A stretch of DNA of 64,000 bases, from contig JAHZIX010000010.1 of assembly GCA_022601195.1 (NCBI GenBank), forward strand, positions 124,001 through 188,000, in the 5' to 3' direction. The position numbers were made by a program, and so were the translations under genes. The stretch is from Deltaproteobacteria bacterium. Its GTDB lineage: Bacteria; Acidobacteriota; Thermoanaerobaculia; Multivoradales; JAHZIX01. Below the pieces are notes generated by a model that saw only the letters and a list, made by a program, of their open reading frames with translations, was not told where the DNA came from and did not search any database. Positions 16,066-24,007 of this stretch are shown here, piece after piece. How positions within the stretch are numbered: the stretch's first letter is position 1; each line of letters opens with the position of its first letter.

Positions 16066-17910
16066 TTGGCTCTCGAATCTCTTTCCCTCGAAGAACTCGA
16101 CGGGAAATACGAAATCCTCCGCAAGCTCCGAGAAGGTGGCATGGGCGCCATCTACAAGGTGCGGCATCGCCTATTGGATGAAGTGCGGGTCATCAAGGTC
16201 ATCCACCCCCAGCACGAAGGGGACGAGGGGCTGCAGCGACGCTTCCACCGGGAAGCGAAAACCGCTATCCGACTGCGCCACCCGAATATCGCCCAACTCT
16301 ATGATTTCTCCATCAACGACGAGGGCTCCGCCTACATCGTCATGGAATTCATCGAGGGCATTACCTTCCAGGAGATGCTCGGCAAGGGGACTCCGCCGAG
16401 CCTAGGTTTGGCCCTGGAGATAGCCCAGCAAGGCCTCGAAGCCATCGGCTATCTTCACCAACAGGGCTTCGTGCACCGAGACATCTCCCCGGACAACCTG
16501 ATGATCGCCCGAGGATTCGATGGCGGCCCCCTCGTCAAGCTCATCGATCTGGGCATTGCCAAGAACTTGGAACGCGGTGGCGATCTCACCGCTACCGGAA
16601 CCTTCTTGGGCAAAGTCCGCTACTGCGCCCCGGAAGGATTCGCCGGCGACTCGGCAAAGGTAACGCCCCAGAGCGATCTCTACTCCTATGGCATGCTGGT
16701 CTATGAGCTGCTGACCGGCCGCTGCCCCATCGACGGCGAGAATTTCTCTGAGCTCGTTTCCGGACATCTGTTTCGGGCACCGCTGGACTTTGCTCAAACC
16801 GATCCCGAAGGTCGTATCCCGGAGGGTGTGCAGCAAGTCGTCCTCCGAGCCTTGGCCAAGGAGCCGGACGAGCGAGTCGGAAGCGCCAAGGAGTTTTCTG
16901 CCGGCCTGCAGGAATTCTGTGTCGAAGGCGTCTCCTGGGCCGCTGAATTAGAACAGCGGCTACAGCAGACGACGGATGATTCGAGAGATTCAACTCGGAT
17001 CCCCGCCCCCGGGTCCACTCAAGACCGCCTCAATCGCCAATTCGAAATGGCGGCGATGTCTCCTGCTCCGGCGACAGATCCCGGCGCCCTCAGAGCCCAA
17101 GATTCCCGGGCCAAAGAACTGGACACGGAGGCTCTCGGTGCCAAGGCTCCGGCAGCCAGAGACCCCGAAACCAGTCAGACCAGGGGTTCCTCAACCTCCT
17201 CCGGGGCGACCGGTGCTGAGCGCAGCATCGAAGCCCGGCTCGCCAATGCCGAGCTACTGGCTCAACTGGACCAAGTCGACAAGGCCCGTTTGGAGCTACA
17301 TCATCTGCTCCAGTTGGAACCCCAACACCAACAGGCTCGAGCGCTCCTCGCTTCCTTGGGTGCTCCCCAGGACGGTAGAACGGAGATCTTGCCGCCTCCC
17401 TCCAAATCGACCAATACGGACGAAGACGTCCATGCGCTATTGCAGAAAGCCGGTCTAAAGGGCCCGGAAGAAAACGTCCTGAGATCGGTGCAGGAACCTT
17501 CCTCCGGCATCGACCCGGAAAAGACTTGGATCCAGCATCCCTCCAAAGCGGCCTCCAGAACGCCTCCCTCAGCCTCCACTCCCCCTGGAGCCTCTTCCGA
17601 CGACAGAGTTGGTCAGGCCGTCGCCGCCGTCCGTTCCAGCCTCGACAGCGGTCAGCGAGACCAAGCTCTCCAGCAGTTGGAGCTCGCCGTGTCTCTGTAT
17701 GGCGAAGATCCCCGCATAGAAGAGATTCGCAAAGCTCTAGACCATCCCGCCTCCCCAGCCTCCGGCAGTACGGCCACTTCGTCGACCAAGACCTCTCCCC
17801 TACGCCAAGCGGAAAAAGCCCCTCAAAAGAAAGGCTTCTCCTGGCTGCTGTGGGGAACCCTCGTGGCAGTGCTGTTAACTTTGGTATTGCTCGCTGTGAT
17901 GGCTCGGTAG
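16066..17910 (+). CDS. Membrane-anchored Hanks-type Ser/Thr protein kinase
   Basis: A 614-residue kinase. The catalytic domain (about 14-275) has the glycine loop LREGGMGAIY (21-30), ATP-lysine K44, helix-C Glu E63, HRDISPDN (137-144), the metal-binding DLG (161-163, replacing DFG) and APE (188-190). A disordered Ala/Ser/Pro-rich linker with short TPR-like helices follows, and a single C-terminal transmembrane helix (about 590-612) leaves only a two-residue tail. The TTG start at 16066 is chosen because AAGGAGG lies 5 nt upstream. It converges on an operon with four FHA domains and diverges from an FHA-GGDEF gene, so those are the obvious phosphothreonine readers. Confidence 0.95.
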   Translation: MALESLSLEELDGKYEILRKLREGGMGAIYKVRHRLLDEVRVIKVIHPQHEGDEGLQRRFHREAKTAIRLRHPNIAQLYDFSINDEGSAYIVMEFIEGITFQEMLGKGTPPSLGLALEIAQQGLEAIGYLHQQGFVHRDISPDNLMIARGFDGGPLVKLIDLGIAKNLERGGDLTATGTFLGKVRYCAPEGFAGDSAKVTPQSDLYSYGMLVYELLTGRCPIDGENFSELVSGHLFRAPLDFAQTDPEGRIPEGVQQVVLRALAKEPDERVGSAKEFSAGLQEFCVEGVSWAAELEQRLQQTTDDSRDSTRIPAPGSTQDRLNRQFEMAAMSPAPATDPGALRAQDSRAKELDTEALGAKAPAARDPETSQTRGSSTSSGATGAERSIEARLANAELLAQLDQVDKARLELHHLLQLEPQHQQARALLASLGAPQDGRTEILPPPSKSTNTDEDVHALLQKAGLKGPEENVLRSVQEPSSGIDPEKTWIQHPSKAASRTPPSASTPPGASSDDRVGQAVAAVRSSLDSGQRDQALQQLELAVSLYGEDPRIEEIRKALDHPASPASGSTATSSTKTSPLRQAEKAPQKKGFSWLLWGTLVAVLLTLVLLAVMAR

Positions 17911-17915
17911 CAGGC

Positions 17916-20291
17916 CTAGAGAATCTCTACTTTCACCGGCCCCTTGGCTCTGACCATACAGGCGAGGCGGCAGTCTCCAGGCTCCAGGTCGCACAGATCT
18001 TCGAGGGTTTCCCGCTCTTGGTCGCCGGCCTCGCCGTCGAGGTTCTCCCGGCCGGAGAGAATGCGGATCGGGTCGCTGCCGCAAATGCCGGAGTGACACT
18101 CGGCAGTAATGGGCACGCCATCCCGCTCGGCCAACTCACAGACAGACAGATTGGTATCGATGACGCTGCTGAGACCGGCCCCTTCAAAAACGACCACGGC
18201 AGCCCCCGGCTGGTCGGAGACCGAAGCTCCTTCAGAGGCCCCGGGGGTCATAGAGCCAGAAACAGATGCTCCCGCGGGCTCTGAAGAGGCAGCTACAGGA
18301 AGGCCCGACGCCCCCGAAGCCGAAGGAGCCGAAGCCCGAGGAGCCGAAACCGAGTGAGCTGAAGCCAGGGCGGGGTCATCTCTTCGGTAGAAAGTGAGCA
18401 GTTGGCTACCGACTCGAAACCGATCGCCGTGCTCCATGGGAACGCTATGACGAACCCGATAGTCCGTGCCGTTGGCGCTCTTGAGATCTTTGACGTAGAG
18501 ACGGCCCGTCTCCACAGAAACCGCCAGATGACGCCGAGACAGACTTCGATCTTCGGCGTCGAGAGTGATATCGGGAGCCTCTCGCCCCAAAATGACCACT
18601 CCATCCGCTAGATCGTGGCGACCGGCTTCACGGCCCGAAGCATCGAAATGGGTCATGCGATACCCCTCTTCCTTCTGGGAAAAGAGCAGAAATTGGCGCC
18701 CCGCCCTCACCACATCGCCATCCTCGAGGGGCCATTTGCGAGCTGGCCGAAGGCGTAGAAAGACTCCCGTGGAGCTACCGTCGTCGCGCAAAAAGAAAGC
18801 CCCTTCCACGCTCGAGATGGAAGCGTGGCGCTGCGCCAGGAGAGTATCGCTGGGTACGGAAAAGTCGCAGCCGGACCGGCCGATGGTGGTGACGCCTTTC
18901 TCCGAGACGGGAATTTCTGTTTCTTGGACTCCCCCGGGCAGAGTTCGCACCAGGAATGCTCCCCAATCTTGCTGAATCCGTTGTCCAGCGACATCCGGTT
19001 GCCCAACGGCGGAAGGAGCGGGGCTTTCCAACGCCGTAGCCGCCGCCAGACCCAATCCTGGAGAGGCTCCAGGAGGATCTTCCGCGTCTTCGAGGCCGGT
19101 TTCTACCTGGCCCACACCGTCCAGACGCTGGCGAATCACCTGGGCCACCAACACCCCGTCCCGCATGGCAGATTTGATGTTTCCGCGATGAGTGACCTCG
19201 CGAAAGCTAGCTGGGTCCGCGTCGAAGTCCTCGGTTTCGAAATAGGCTTGACTGAGGAGATCGCCCACCAGGAACACGTTGGGTAGACGAGTCTCCAAGT
19301 ACTGGTTCACCACCATACGCTTGCGGTTGCGGGGTCCACCGGTGGCCATATGGATCCCCATTTCGGCGAGCAGGGTCTCCGGAATATCCTCACCGATGCA
19401 GGCGATGCAGGCTTCTTTGGGAAACTCCAGGTGGGAGGTCTCCATAGGGCGTCCCTCCATCCGGCGCCGGTCCCAACGAAGAGAGAGGTATTCCCGGCGA
19501 TCCTCCGCCGTCACCACAGCGGTCGGCTCGCTGCGGGGGTAATACCGAACGTTGCCGTTCCCCACGTAAGCCTCGAAAAAAGCCTCCGCCAAGGCCTTCG
19601 AGACTCGAGGCATTTTGTCCCCACGGTAAGACCAGTAGACCTCGGAGGGGTCGCCCGCAGCGACCTTGGCGTTGGACAATGCGATGACCGCCTCCGCTGC
19701 GGAGGTGCCGCCGCCAATCACGCAGGCCGGCTGCCCCACATAGGCCTCCGCGTCGGTGAGGCGAAAAGCGATGCCCTCCGTGTTGCCAGGAATATCGAAG
19801 CGGCGGGGAACCCCCCTGCCGAGAGCCAGAGCGACGTAGCGGGCTTGAATCGATGCATCGCATCTGCCGCTATGGTCCCAAATGCGGGCCAGGAGTAGGC
19901 CGTCCCCCTGTCGCTCCAAACCCGTCAGCTCAGCGCCGATGCGGTGATCGATCCCTTCCCCGTGAGCAACTTCTTTCCAGCTTCGGCACATCTCATCTTT
20001 GTCGATGGGCGCGAAATGAAGAGCCGAAACGAGCTCCCCTCCCTTCGGGAAGCACATGCGGTCTCCGCCACCGAAACTCGGCAGGATCAACTTGTCTTTT
20101 CCGTAGTCCCGAATCCTCTTCATGAGGTCGTCATAGTCGATCATCAGCACCGACAGACCCAATTCCTGGCCCCGGCAGGCGGCTGCCATCCCTCCGGGCC
20201 CACCTCCCACCACCAAGAGATCGACGACCTCGTTCTGGGGGACCTCTGTGGAAGGGCTACCGGCATCAGCTTGGACGGTGTCTTGACTCAA
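17916..20291 (-). CDS. Flavoprotein - FHA - FHA - [2Fe-2S] ferredoxin fusion
   Basis: A 791-residue redox-signalling fusion. Residues 22-390 form a two-dinucleotide-fold flavoprotein: GGGPGG (29-34) for FAD, GGGTSAAEA (193-201) for NAD(P)H, and LVGDLL (341-346). Two FHA domains follow (about 445-535 and 545-635), then an Ala/Ser linker and a ferredoxin domain (697-791). The cluster site reads C732-x4-C737-x2-D740, with C774 or C778 as last ligand; the Asp in third place is the pattern of E. coli SdhB. The TTG start overlaps the upstream stop and has GGGAGG before it. It is the last gene of the cytochrome operon and probably passes electrons from NAD(P)H under FHA/phosphothreonine control. Confidence 0.85.
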   Translation of the reverse strand: MSQDTVQADAGSPSTEVPQNEVVDLLVVGGGPGGMAAACRGQELGLSVLMIDYDDLMKRIRDYGKDKLILPSFGGGDRMCFPKGGELVSALHFAPIDKDEMCRSWKEVAHGEGIDHRIGAELTGLERQGDGLLLARIWDHSGRCDASIQARYVALALGRGVPRRFDIPGNTEGIAFRLTDAEAYVGQPACVIGGGTSAAEAVIALSNAKVAAGDPSEVYWSYRGDKMPRVSKALAEAFFEAYVGNGNVRYYPRSEPTAVVTAEDRREYLSLRWDRRRMEGRPMETSHLEFPKEACIACIGEDIPETLLAEMGIHMATGGPRNRKRMVVNQYLETRLPNVFLVGDLLSQAYFETEDFDADPASFREVTHRGNIKSAMRDGVLVAQVIRQRLDGVGQVETGLEDAEDPPGASPGLGLAAATALESPAPSAVGQPDVAGQRIQQDWGAFLVRTLPGGVQETEIPVSEKGVTTIGRSGCDFSVPSDTLLAQRHASISSVEGAFFLRDDGSSTGVFLRLRPARKWPLEDGDVVRAGRQFLLFSQKEEGYRMTHFDASGREAGRHDLADGVVILGREAPDITLDAEDRSLSRRHLAVSVETGRLYVKDLKSANGTDYRVRHSVPMEHGDRFRVGSQLLTFYRRDDPALASAHSVSAPRASAPSASGASGLPVAASSEPAGASVSGSMTPGASEGASVSDQPGAAVVVFEGAGLSSVIDTNLSVCELAERDGVPITAECHSGICGSDPIRILSGRENLDGEAGDQERETLEDLCDLEPGDCRLACMVRAKGPVKVEIL

Positions 20292-21358
20292 GATGGATCC
20301 TCCCGATCGACGCGTTGGAGAGAGCTTTTCAGGCGCGCTTCGAGGCTGCCGAAGCGAATCTCGACCCCAACCTCTAAAGGCACCTCTCCGGTAAGGCGCT
20401 GGCCACCGAGGTAGGTGTGATTGCTACTGCCTTCGTCCCGGAGCGTGAGGCTCTCTCCGCGCAGAGAAATTACCGCGTGGCGGCGGGAAATATCCGGCCC
20501 CTCCAGAATTACTTCGGCTCCCTCTCCCCGGCCGACGACATTGTCCCCTTCCACCAAGGTCAGTTTGCGGGGCGGCCCCACGGGACTACTGAGCTCTAAC
20601 CAGAAGGATGGCTTGGCTGGAGTTGTCGGCTCTGGGGGTGTTGGCTCTGGGGGTGTCGGCTCTGAGTTGGTCACCTCGGAGGGGCTCGCCTCGGCGGAGG
20701 CAGGGATAGAACTTGGCGTTCCCGAGCCGCCCCCTTGGAGATGAAGGGGAAGGCTAGGAAGATCGACGTCGGCCTGGGTGCCTTGAGGGTGGGCTGGCTG
20801 AAGCGGCGCTTCTGAGGACGGCGAAGCACCCAGCGAATCCACCGACACGTCCTCCGGCAGGCTCCCCAGATTGGGCGGCAACACCACTCCTGCTCGGTCG
20901 ATCAGAGTCCCTCCTCCTTCCGGCCCCTTGGCGGGGGAAGCTCCCGGCTTCTGCGACGCGAGAATCGATGGCAAATCCGGCGGCTCGACCCCAGCCTGGG
21001 TTCCTTCCTTGGCGGAAGAACCTTTGAAAGATTCCAAGGAAGAGGCATTGGGGAAGGCGTCGAGACTCTGAAAGATGAAGTCCAGAGAACCTCCAAAAGT
21101 GATCAGGTGCAAGCGGTCTAGGCGGCGGGGCGAGGACACCACAGCGCCGTCCACCTCGGTCCCGTTGAGACTACCGAGGTCCTCCAAGACATAGCCCCCT
21201 CGATCGGCGTCGTAGAGGATCTTTGCGTGGTGGCTCGAGATGGCCTTGGGGGGGAGCACGATGGTGTTGCTGTCTCCCCGACCGAGGGTGACCTCCTCGC
21301 CGATCTCGAAGCTGGCACCTTTCATTTTTCCGTAACGACAGAACAGTCGGGCTCTCAT
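20288..21358 (-). CDS. Double-FHA domain protein
   Basis: 356 residues with an N-terminal FHA domain (about 5-85; GRGDSN, ISSHHAK, DLGSLNGTEVDG) and a C-terminal FHA domain (about 265-345; GRGEGAEV, SRRHAVIS, DEGSSNHTYLGG), joined by a Pro/Ser-rich linker with a TPPEP repeat. It should bind two phosphothreonine partners and act as an adaptor. The ATG at 21358 has GAGGGA 4 nt upstream. It is followed with overlap by the flavoprotein-FHA fusion, which it may bridge to the nearby kinase. The 105-bp gap upstream carries 14-bp tandem repeats. Confidence 0.92.
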   Translation of the reverse strand: MRARLFCRYGKMKGASFEIGEEVTLGRGDSNTIVLPPKAISSHHAKILYDADRGGYVLEDLGSLNGTEVDGAVVSSPRRLDRLHLITFGGSLDFIFQSLDAFPNASSLESFKGSSAKEGTQAGVEPPDLPSILASQKPGASPAKGPEGGGTLIDRAGVVLPPNLGSLPEDVSVDSLGASPSSEAPLQPAHPQGTQADVDLPSLPLHLQGGGSGTPSSIPASAEASPSEVTNSEPTPPEPTPPEPTTPAKPSFWLELSSPVGPPRKLTLVEGDNVVGRGEGAEVILEGPDISRRHAVISLRGESLTLRDEGSSNHTYLGGQRLTGEVPLEVGVEIRFGSLEARLKSSLQRVDREDPS

Positions 21359-21385
21359 GCTTCCCTCAACTTCATACTCTCGATC

Positions 21386-21469
21386 CGTTGTTCTCAATAC
21401 TGGGGTCTCAAAACAGTCTTCTCAACACAGTCGTCTCAACTCAGTCTTTTCAAGACCGGGGTCTCAGTC
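21386..21469. repeat. Six degenerate 14-bp tandem repeats
   Basis: Six consecutive 14-bp units with the consensus C-N5-TCTCAA-N2; the best three are CAGTCTTCTCAACA, CAGTCGTCTCAACT and CAGTCTTTTCAAGA. They fill the gap between the decahaem cytochrome and the double-FHA gene and run over the cytochrome stop codon. The 14-bp period is not a multiple of 3 or of the helix turn. A second 14-bp array lies on the other side of the cytochrome gene. Confidence 0.8.
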
Positions 21470-23050
21470 CAAGTAAAGCAACAGCTCGGAACGGCGACTT
21501 TGGTCCGGATGAAAGACGTGACAAGTGGCGCACCGATTGGAAGCGACCTGTGGACGGTGGCAGTCCTGACACGTTTCCATCGTCGGCAGGTTCTCGATAC
21601 CGGCGTGATCCAGATCCGCCGGCGGTTTCTCCGTGCTGACCGCTCCGTCGCCGAGATACTCCTCGAAAGGAATCTCCTGATGGCAGTCTAGACAGCGCCG
21701 CTGAAGAATATGAGCCCGGTGATTGAACTCGGCTCGATTCCAAGTGCGCTGATCTTTCTGCACCCGCTGGATGGTGGCATCCTCCACTCGATGGCAAGAC
21801 GTGCAGGGCTGGGTCAGGTCAGCGATCAGGCTGTGAATCTCTTCTTTGCGCTCCTCACTGAGCCCCTCACGGGGTTCTCCCAGGGCGAGCGGAAAATGAG
21901 TCTCGTCCAAGGGGGTGTAAGGGTCTCGCAAGGCCCGGCGCAGCTCCCGCAACATGCCTTCGATGCGCTCCAACTCTTTTTGCACCTCTCCGTCCGGCGT
22001 CGACCGCAATCCCAGCGTGTAACCCTCCAAGGTCTCGATGGCTTCACGGTAGAGATCCCGGACCTGGTCCGGCGGAATGTCTGCGGAGGCCTGTAGAAGA
22101 TCCGCCAGACCGGGGTCCTCGAAGAGCAGGCCTCGCAATCGACGAAGGTTGTGCAGGACCCAAGGATCCCGGTGATCGAGAGGAGATTTGCGCACTCCAT
22201 TGCCAGCCTGGCGAAACTCCCCCGGGTTGGTGAAGAGGGCCCAACGACTCCCGGGAGCTCCCTGCTGCAGGATGGCGTCGAGGGTCTCAACACCTATTTC
22301 GTCGCTGCCCGCCGCCGCGATGGGCAGTCGAGGAGTCCCTACGCCCGTGGTCAAATGGCAGGAATCACAGTGGAGGCCGAAGTCGATAGCCTGAAAGCTC
22401 TTGCCGTCGGGCCGCGGTTGATGGCAATGGAGGCAGGCTTTTTCCAAATCCACTAGTTGCTGGCGCTCCATCACTTCTTTCACATGGTGAATGTGGGTGA
22501 AGCTCAGAGGCGCCTCTTCGGCCGGCACCGGCGCCACCTCGAAGGGGGGATGATCCCGATTGAAGGAGCCGTAGGCGTGGCAGTCGAGACAGCGGCTGTC
22601 TTCGATGGAGATGATCTCCGCCTGGCTCCCTTGGTGCTCCGGGTGACAGCTGCTGCAGGGCACTTCCTGAGGCGACGGTACCAAACGTTGAAAGTCGTTG
22701 GTTCGGTAGAGATAGTGAGCCGAAAAAGTGTAGACCCCTAATTCGTCGCCGTATTTCTCGTGGCAGGTCGAACAGGCGTCGTTGACGACCTCTCCCCCCG
22801 GGGTATGGCAAGCACTACAGTCGTTGCTCAAGCTAGCGTGGGCCGAGGATAACGGGCCACTGGCCAGCAAGCCGCCGTCCCGGGCGACAAAATCCACCGT
22901 CGCTATCGCCACAATCAACGCCAGCAGACCGACTCCTAAGAGGACCATGGGTCGCCTCGAAGTGGGTCGCAGGTATTTCTTTGTCAGGTTCAAGCCAGCC
23001 CGGCCAAAGACTCCCTTTCTCTCCCGCTGACGATTTCGTTGAACGCGCAT
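21464..23050 (-). CDS. Membrane-anchored decahaem c-type cytochrome
   Basis: 528 residues with one N-terminal transmembrane helix (about 34-55) and ten CXXCH sites: four in the first third, two in the middle and four at the C-terminus. Distal His ligands are abundant (for example THIHHVKEV, HHVK-like and FNHRAH). The two haem-rich ends and a helical middle suggest a periplasmic wire of c3/c7 type. It probably takes electrons from or gives them to the cytochrome b-like protein upstream. I chose the ATG at 23050; the 24 residues of a longer reading come only from the 14-bp repeat array. Confidence 0.9.
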   Translation of the reverse strand: MRVQRNRQRERKGVFGRAGLNLTKKYLRPTSRRPMVLLGVGLLALIVAIATVDFVARDGGLLASGPLSSAHASLSNDCSACHTPGGEVVNDACSTCHEKYGDELGVYTFSAHYLYRTNDFQRLVPSPQEVPCSSCHPEHQGSQAEIISIEDSRCLDCHAYGSFNRDHPPFEVAPVPAEEAPLSFTHIHHVKEVMERQQLVDLEKACLHCHQPRPDGKSFQAIDFGLHCDSCHLTTGVGTPRLPIAAAGSDEIGVETLDAILQQGAPGSRWALFTNPGEFRQAGNGVRKSPLDHRDPWVLHNLRRLRGLLFEDPGLADLLQASADIPPDQVRDLYREAIETLEGYTLGLRSTPDGEVQKELERIEGMLRELRRALRDPYTPLDETHFPLALGEPREGLSEERKEEIHSLIADLTQPCTSCHRVEDATIQRVQKDQRTWNRAEFNHRAHILQRRCLDCHQEIPFEEYLGDGAVSTEKPPADLDHAGIENLPTMETCQDCHRPQVASNRCATCHVFHPDQSRRSELLLYLD

Positions 23051-23058
23051 CGCTTCCT

Positions 23059-23128
23059 TGTTCCCTCTTCCCTGGTCCATCTTCTGTGGCCCGTCTTCCG
23101 TGGTCTGACTTCTCTGGTCCACCTTCCT
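23059..23128. repeat. Five degenerate 14-bp tandem repeats
   Basis: Units start at 23059, 23073, 23087, 23101 and 23115, each close to TGGTCC[AG]TCTTC[TC]G. They occupy the 116-bp gap between the cytochrome b-like gene and the decahaem cytochrome gene. The period equals that of the array at 21386-21469 and the core GTC-TCTTCT is similar, but the consensus differs. Confidence 0.78.
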
Positions 23129-23166
23129 CGGGATGGCCCTTCACAGGCTTAGTCTGGTGGCGAAAT

Positions 23167-24000
23167 CTAGTAGTACAATACCGAAAAAATATGTAGCATC
23201 AGCAGCCCCAATGCCCCCAGAGAAACCGGCAGGTGGGCGAACAACCAATACCTCAGAGCCGCCTGAAGGGTGTAGTGAGCATCCATGGCCAACTTGCTTC
23301 GGTAGAGCTCCTCCAACTGCCCTAGCTTCTGCCGTTCATCCTCTCCCAAGAGGTTCCGTAGGTAATCGAATTCCCGTTGCCGGGCTCCCCAACCGCCGGT
23401 TACGTCGACAAAATACCCCAGGCGCCGGCGCGGAGCCTCGAGGGCCGGCTCGATCCGCTGCCGGTAGAGATCTCGGGTTGGCTCACAGGCGCTGAGAGCG
23501 ACTTCTTCAGCCCGCACCCGTACCTGCTCTACCAACTCCGGGATCCGCTCGTAATTCACCTCGACGGGCAAACCGGAGGTGAGGACTCTCGGTAGCCAAC
23601 GCTGTAGGCCCAAGCCGATGAAACCGCTCGTCACTACCCATAGGGAAAGGGCCCAAAGCCACCAGTTGAGAGTACCCGTGGGCCATCTGAAACCGCTGTG
23701 CATGAGCATCAGGAGCAGAAACAGACTGCCCCCATAAATGTGAAAGGACAACCAAGCTCGGGAGCTTCCCCAGCGCCGCTTCGAGGCGAAGCTCATAGTT
23801 CGGCGACGCCACCCCCACAAGAGGGCACCCAGAAAGAGCACCGCGGCTGAAATTCCATAGGAGAGACCCCAAATATTGCCGGGTCTCAGCTCCGAAAAAA
23901 ACACATTGAGAACAAAGGCCAAGGCGGCCAGAGCCAACGCCGCGACGAAGACCCAACGGGCCACTCCCTGCCTCGGGGCATTCTTTTTCCCTTTCCCCAT
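23167..24000 (-). CDS. Cytochrome b-like integral membrane protein
   Basis: 277 residues with about five transmembrane helices (about 13-35, 42-63, 80-100, 108-130 and a C-terminal pair near 245-276). Two His in the third helix (SFHIYGG and LMHSGF) and two at the C-terminus (LFAHLPV and MLHIFSVL) are placed to bind two b-haems, as in the b561/ferric-reductase families, although I cannot assign a named family. Start at 24000 avoids overlap with the upstream gene. It lies between the Fe-S protein and the decahaem cytochrome, so it likely carries electrons across the inner membrane. Confidence 0.75.
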   Translation of the reverse strand: MGKGKKNAPRQGVARWVFVAALALAALAFVLNVFFSELRPGNIWGLSYGISAAVLFLGALLWGWRRRTMSFASKRRWGSSRAWLSFHIYGGSLFLLLMLMHSGFRWPTGTLNWWLWALSLWVVTSGFIGLGLQRWLPRVLTSGLPVEVNYERIPELVEQVRVRAEEVALSACEPTRDLYRQRIEPALEAPRRRLGYFVDVTGGWGARQREFDYLRNLLGEDERQKLGQLEELYRSKLAMDAHYTLQAALRYWLFAHLPVSLGALGLLMLHIFSVLYY

Positions 24001-24007
24001 GATCTCT

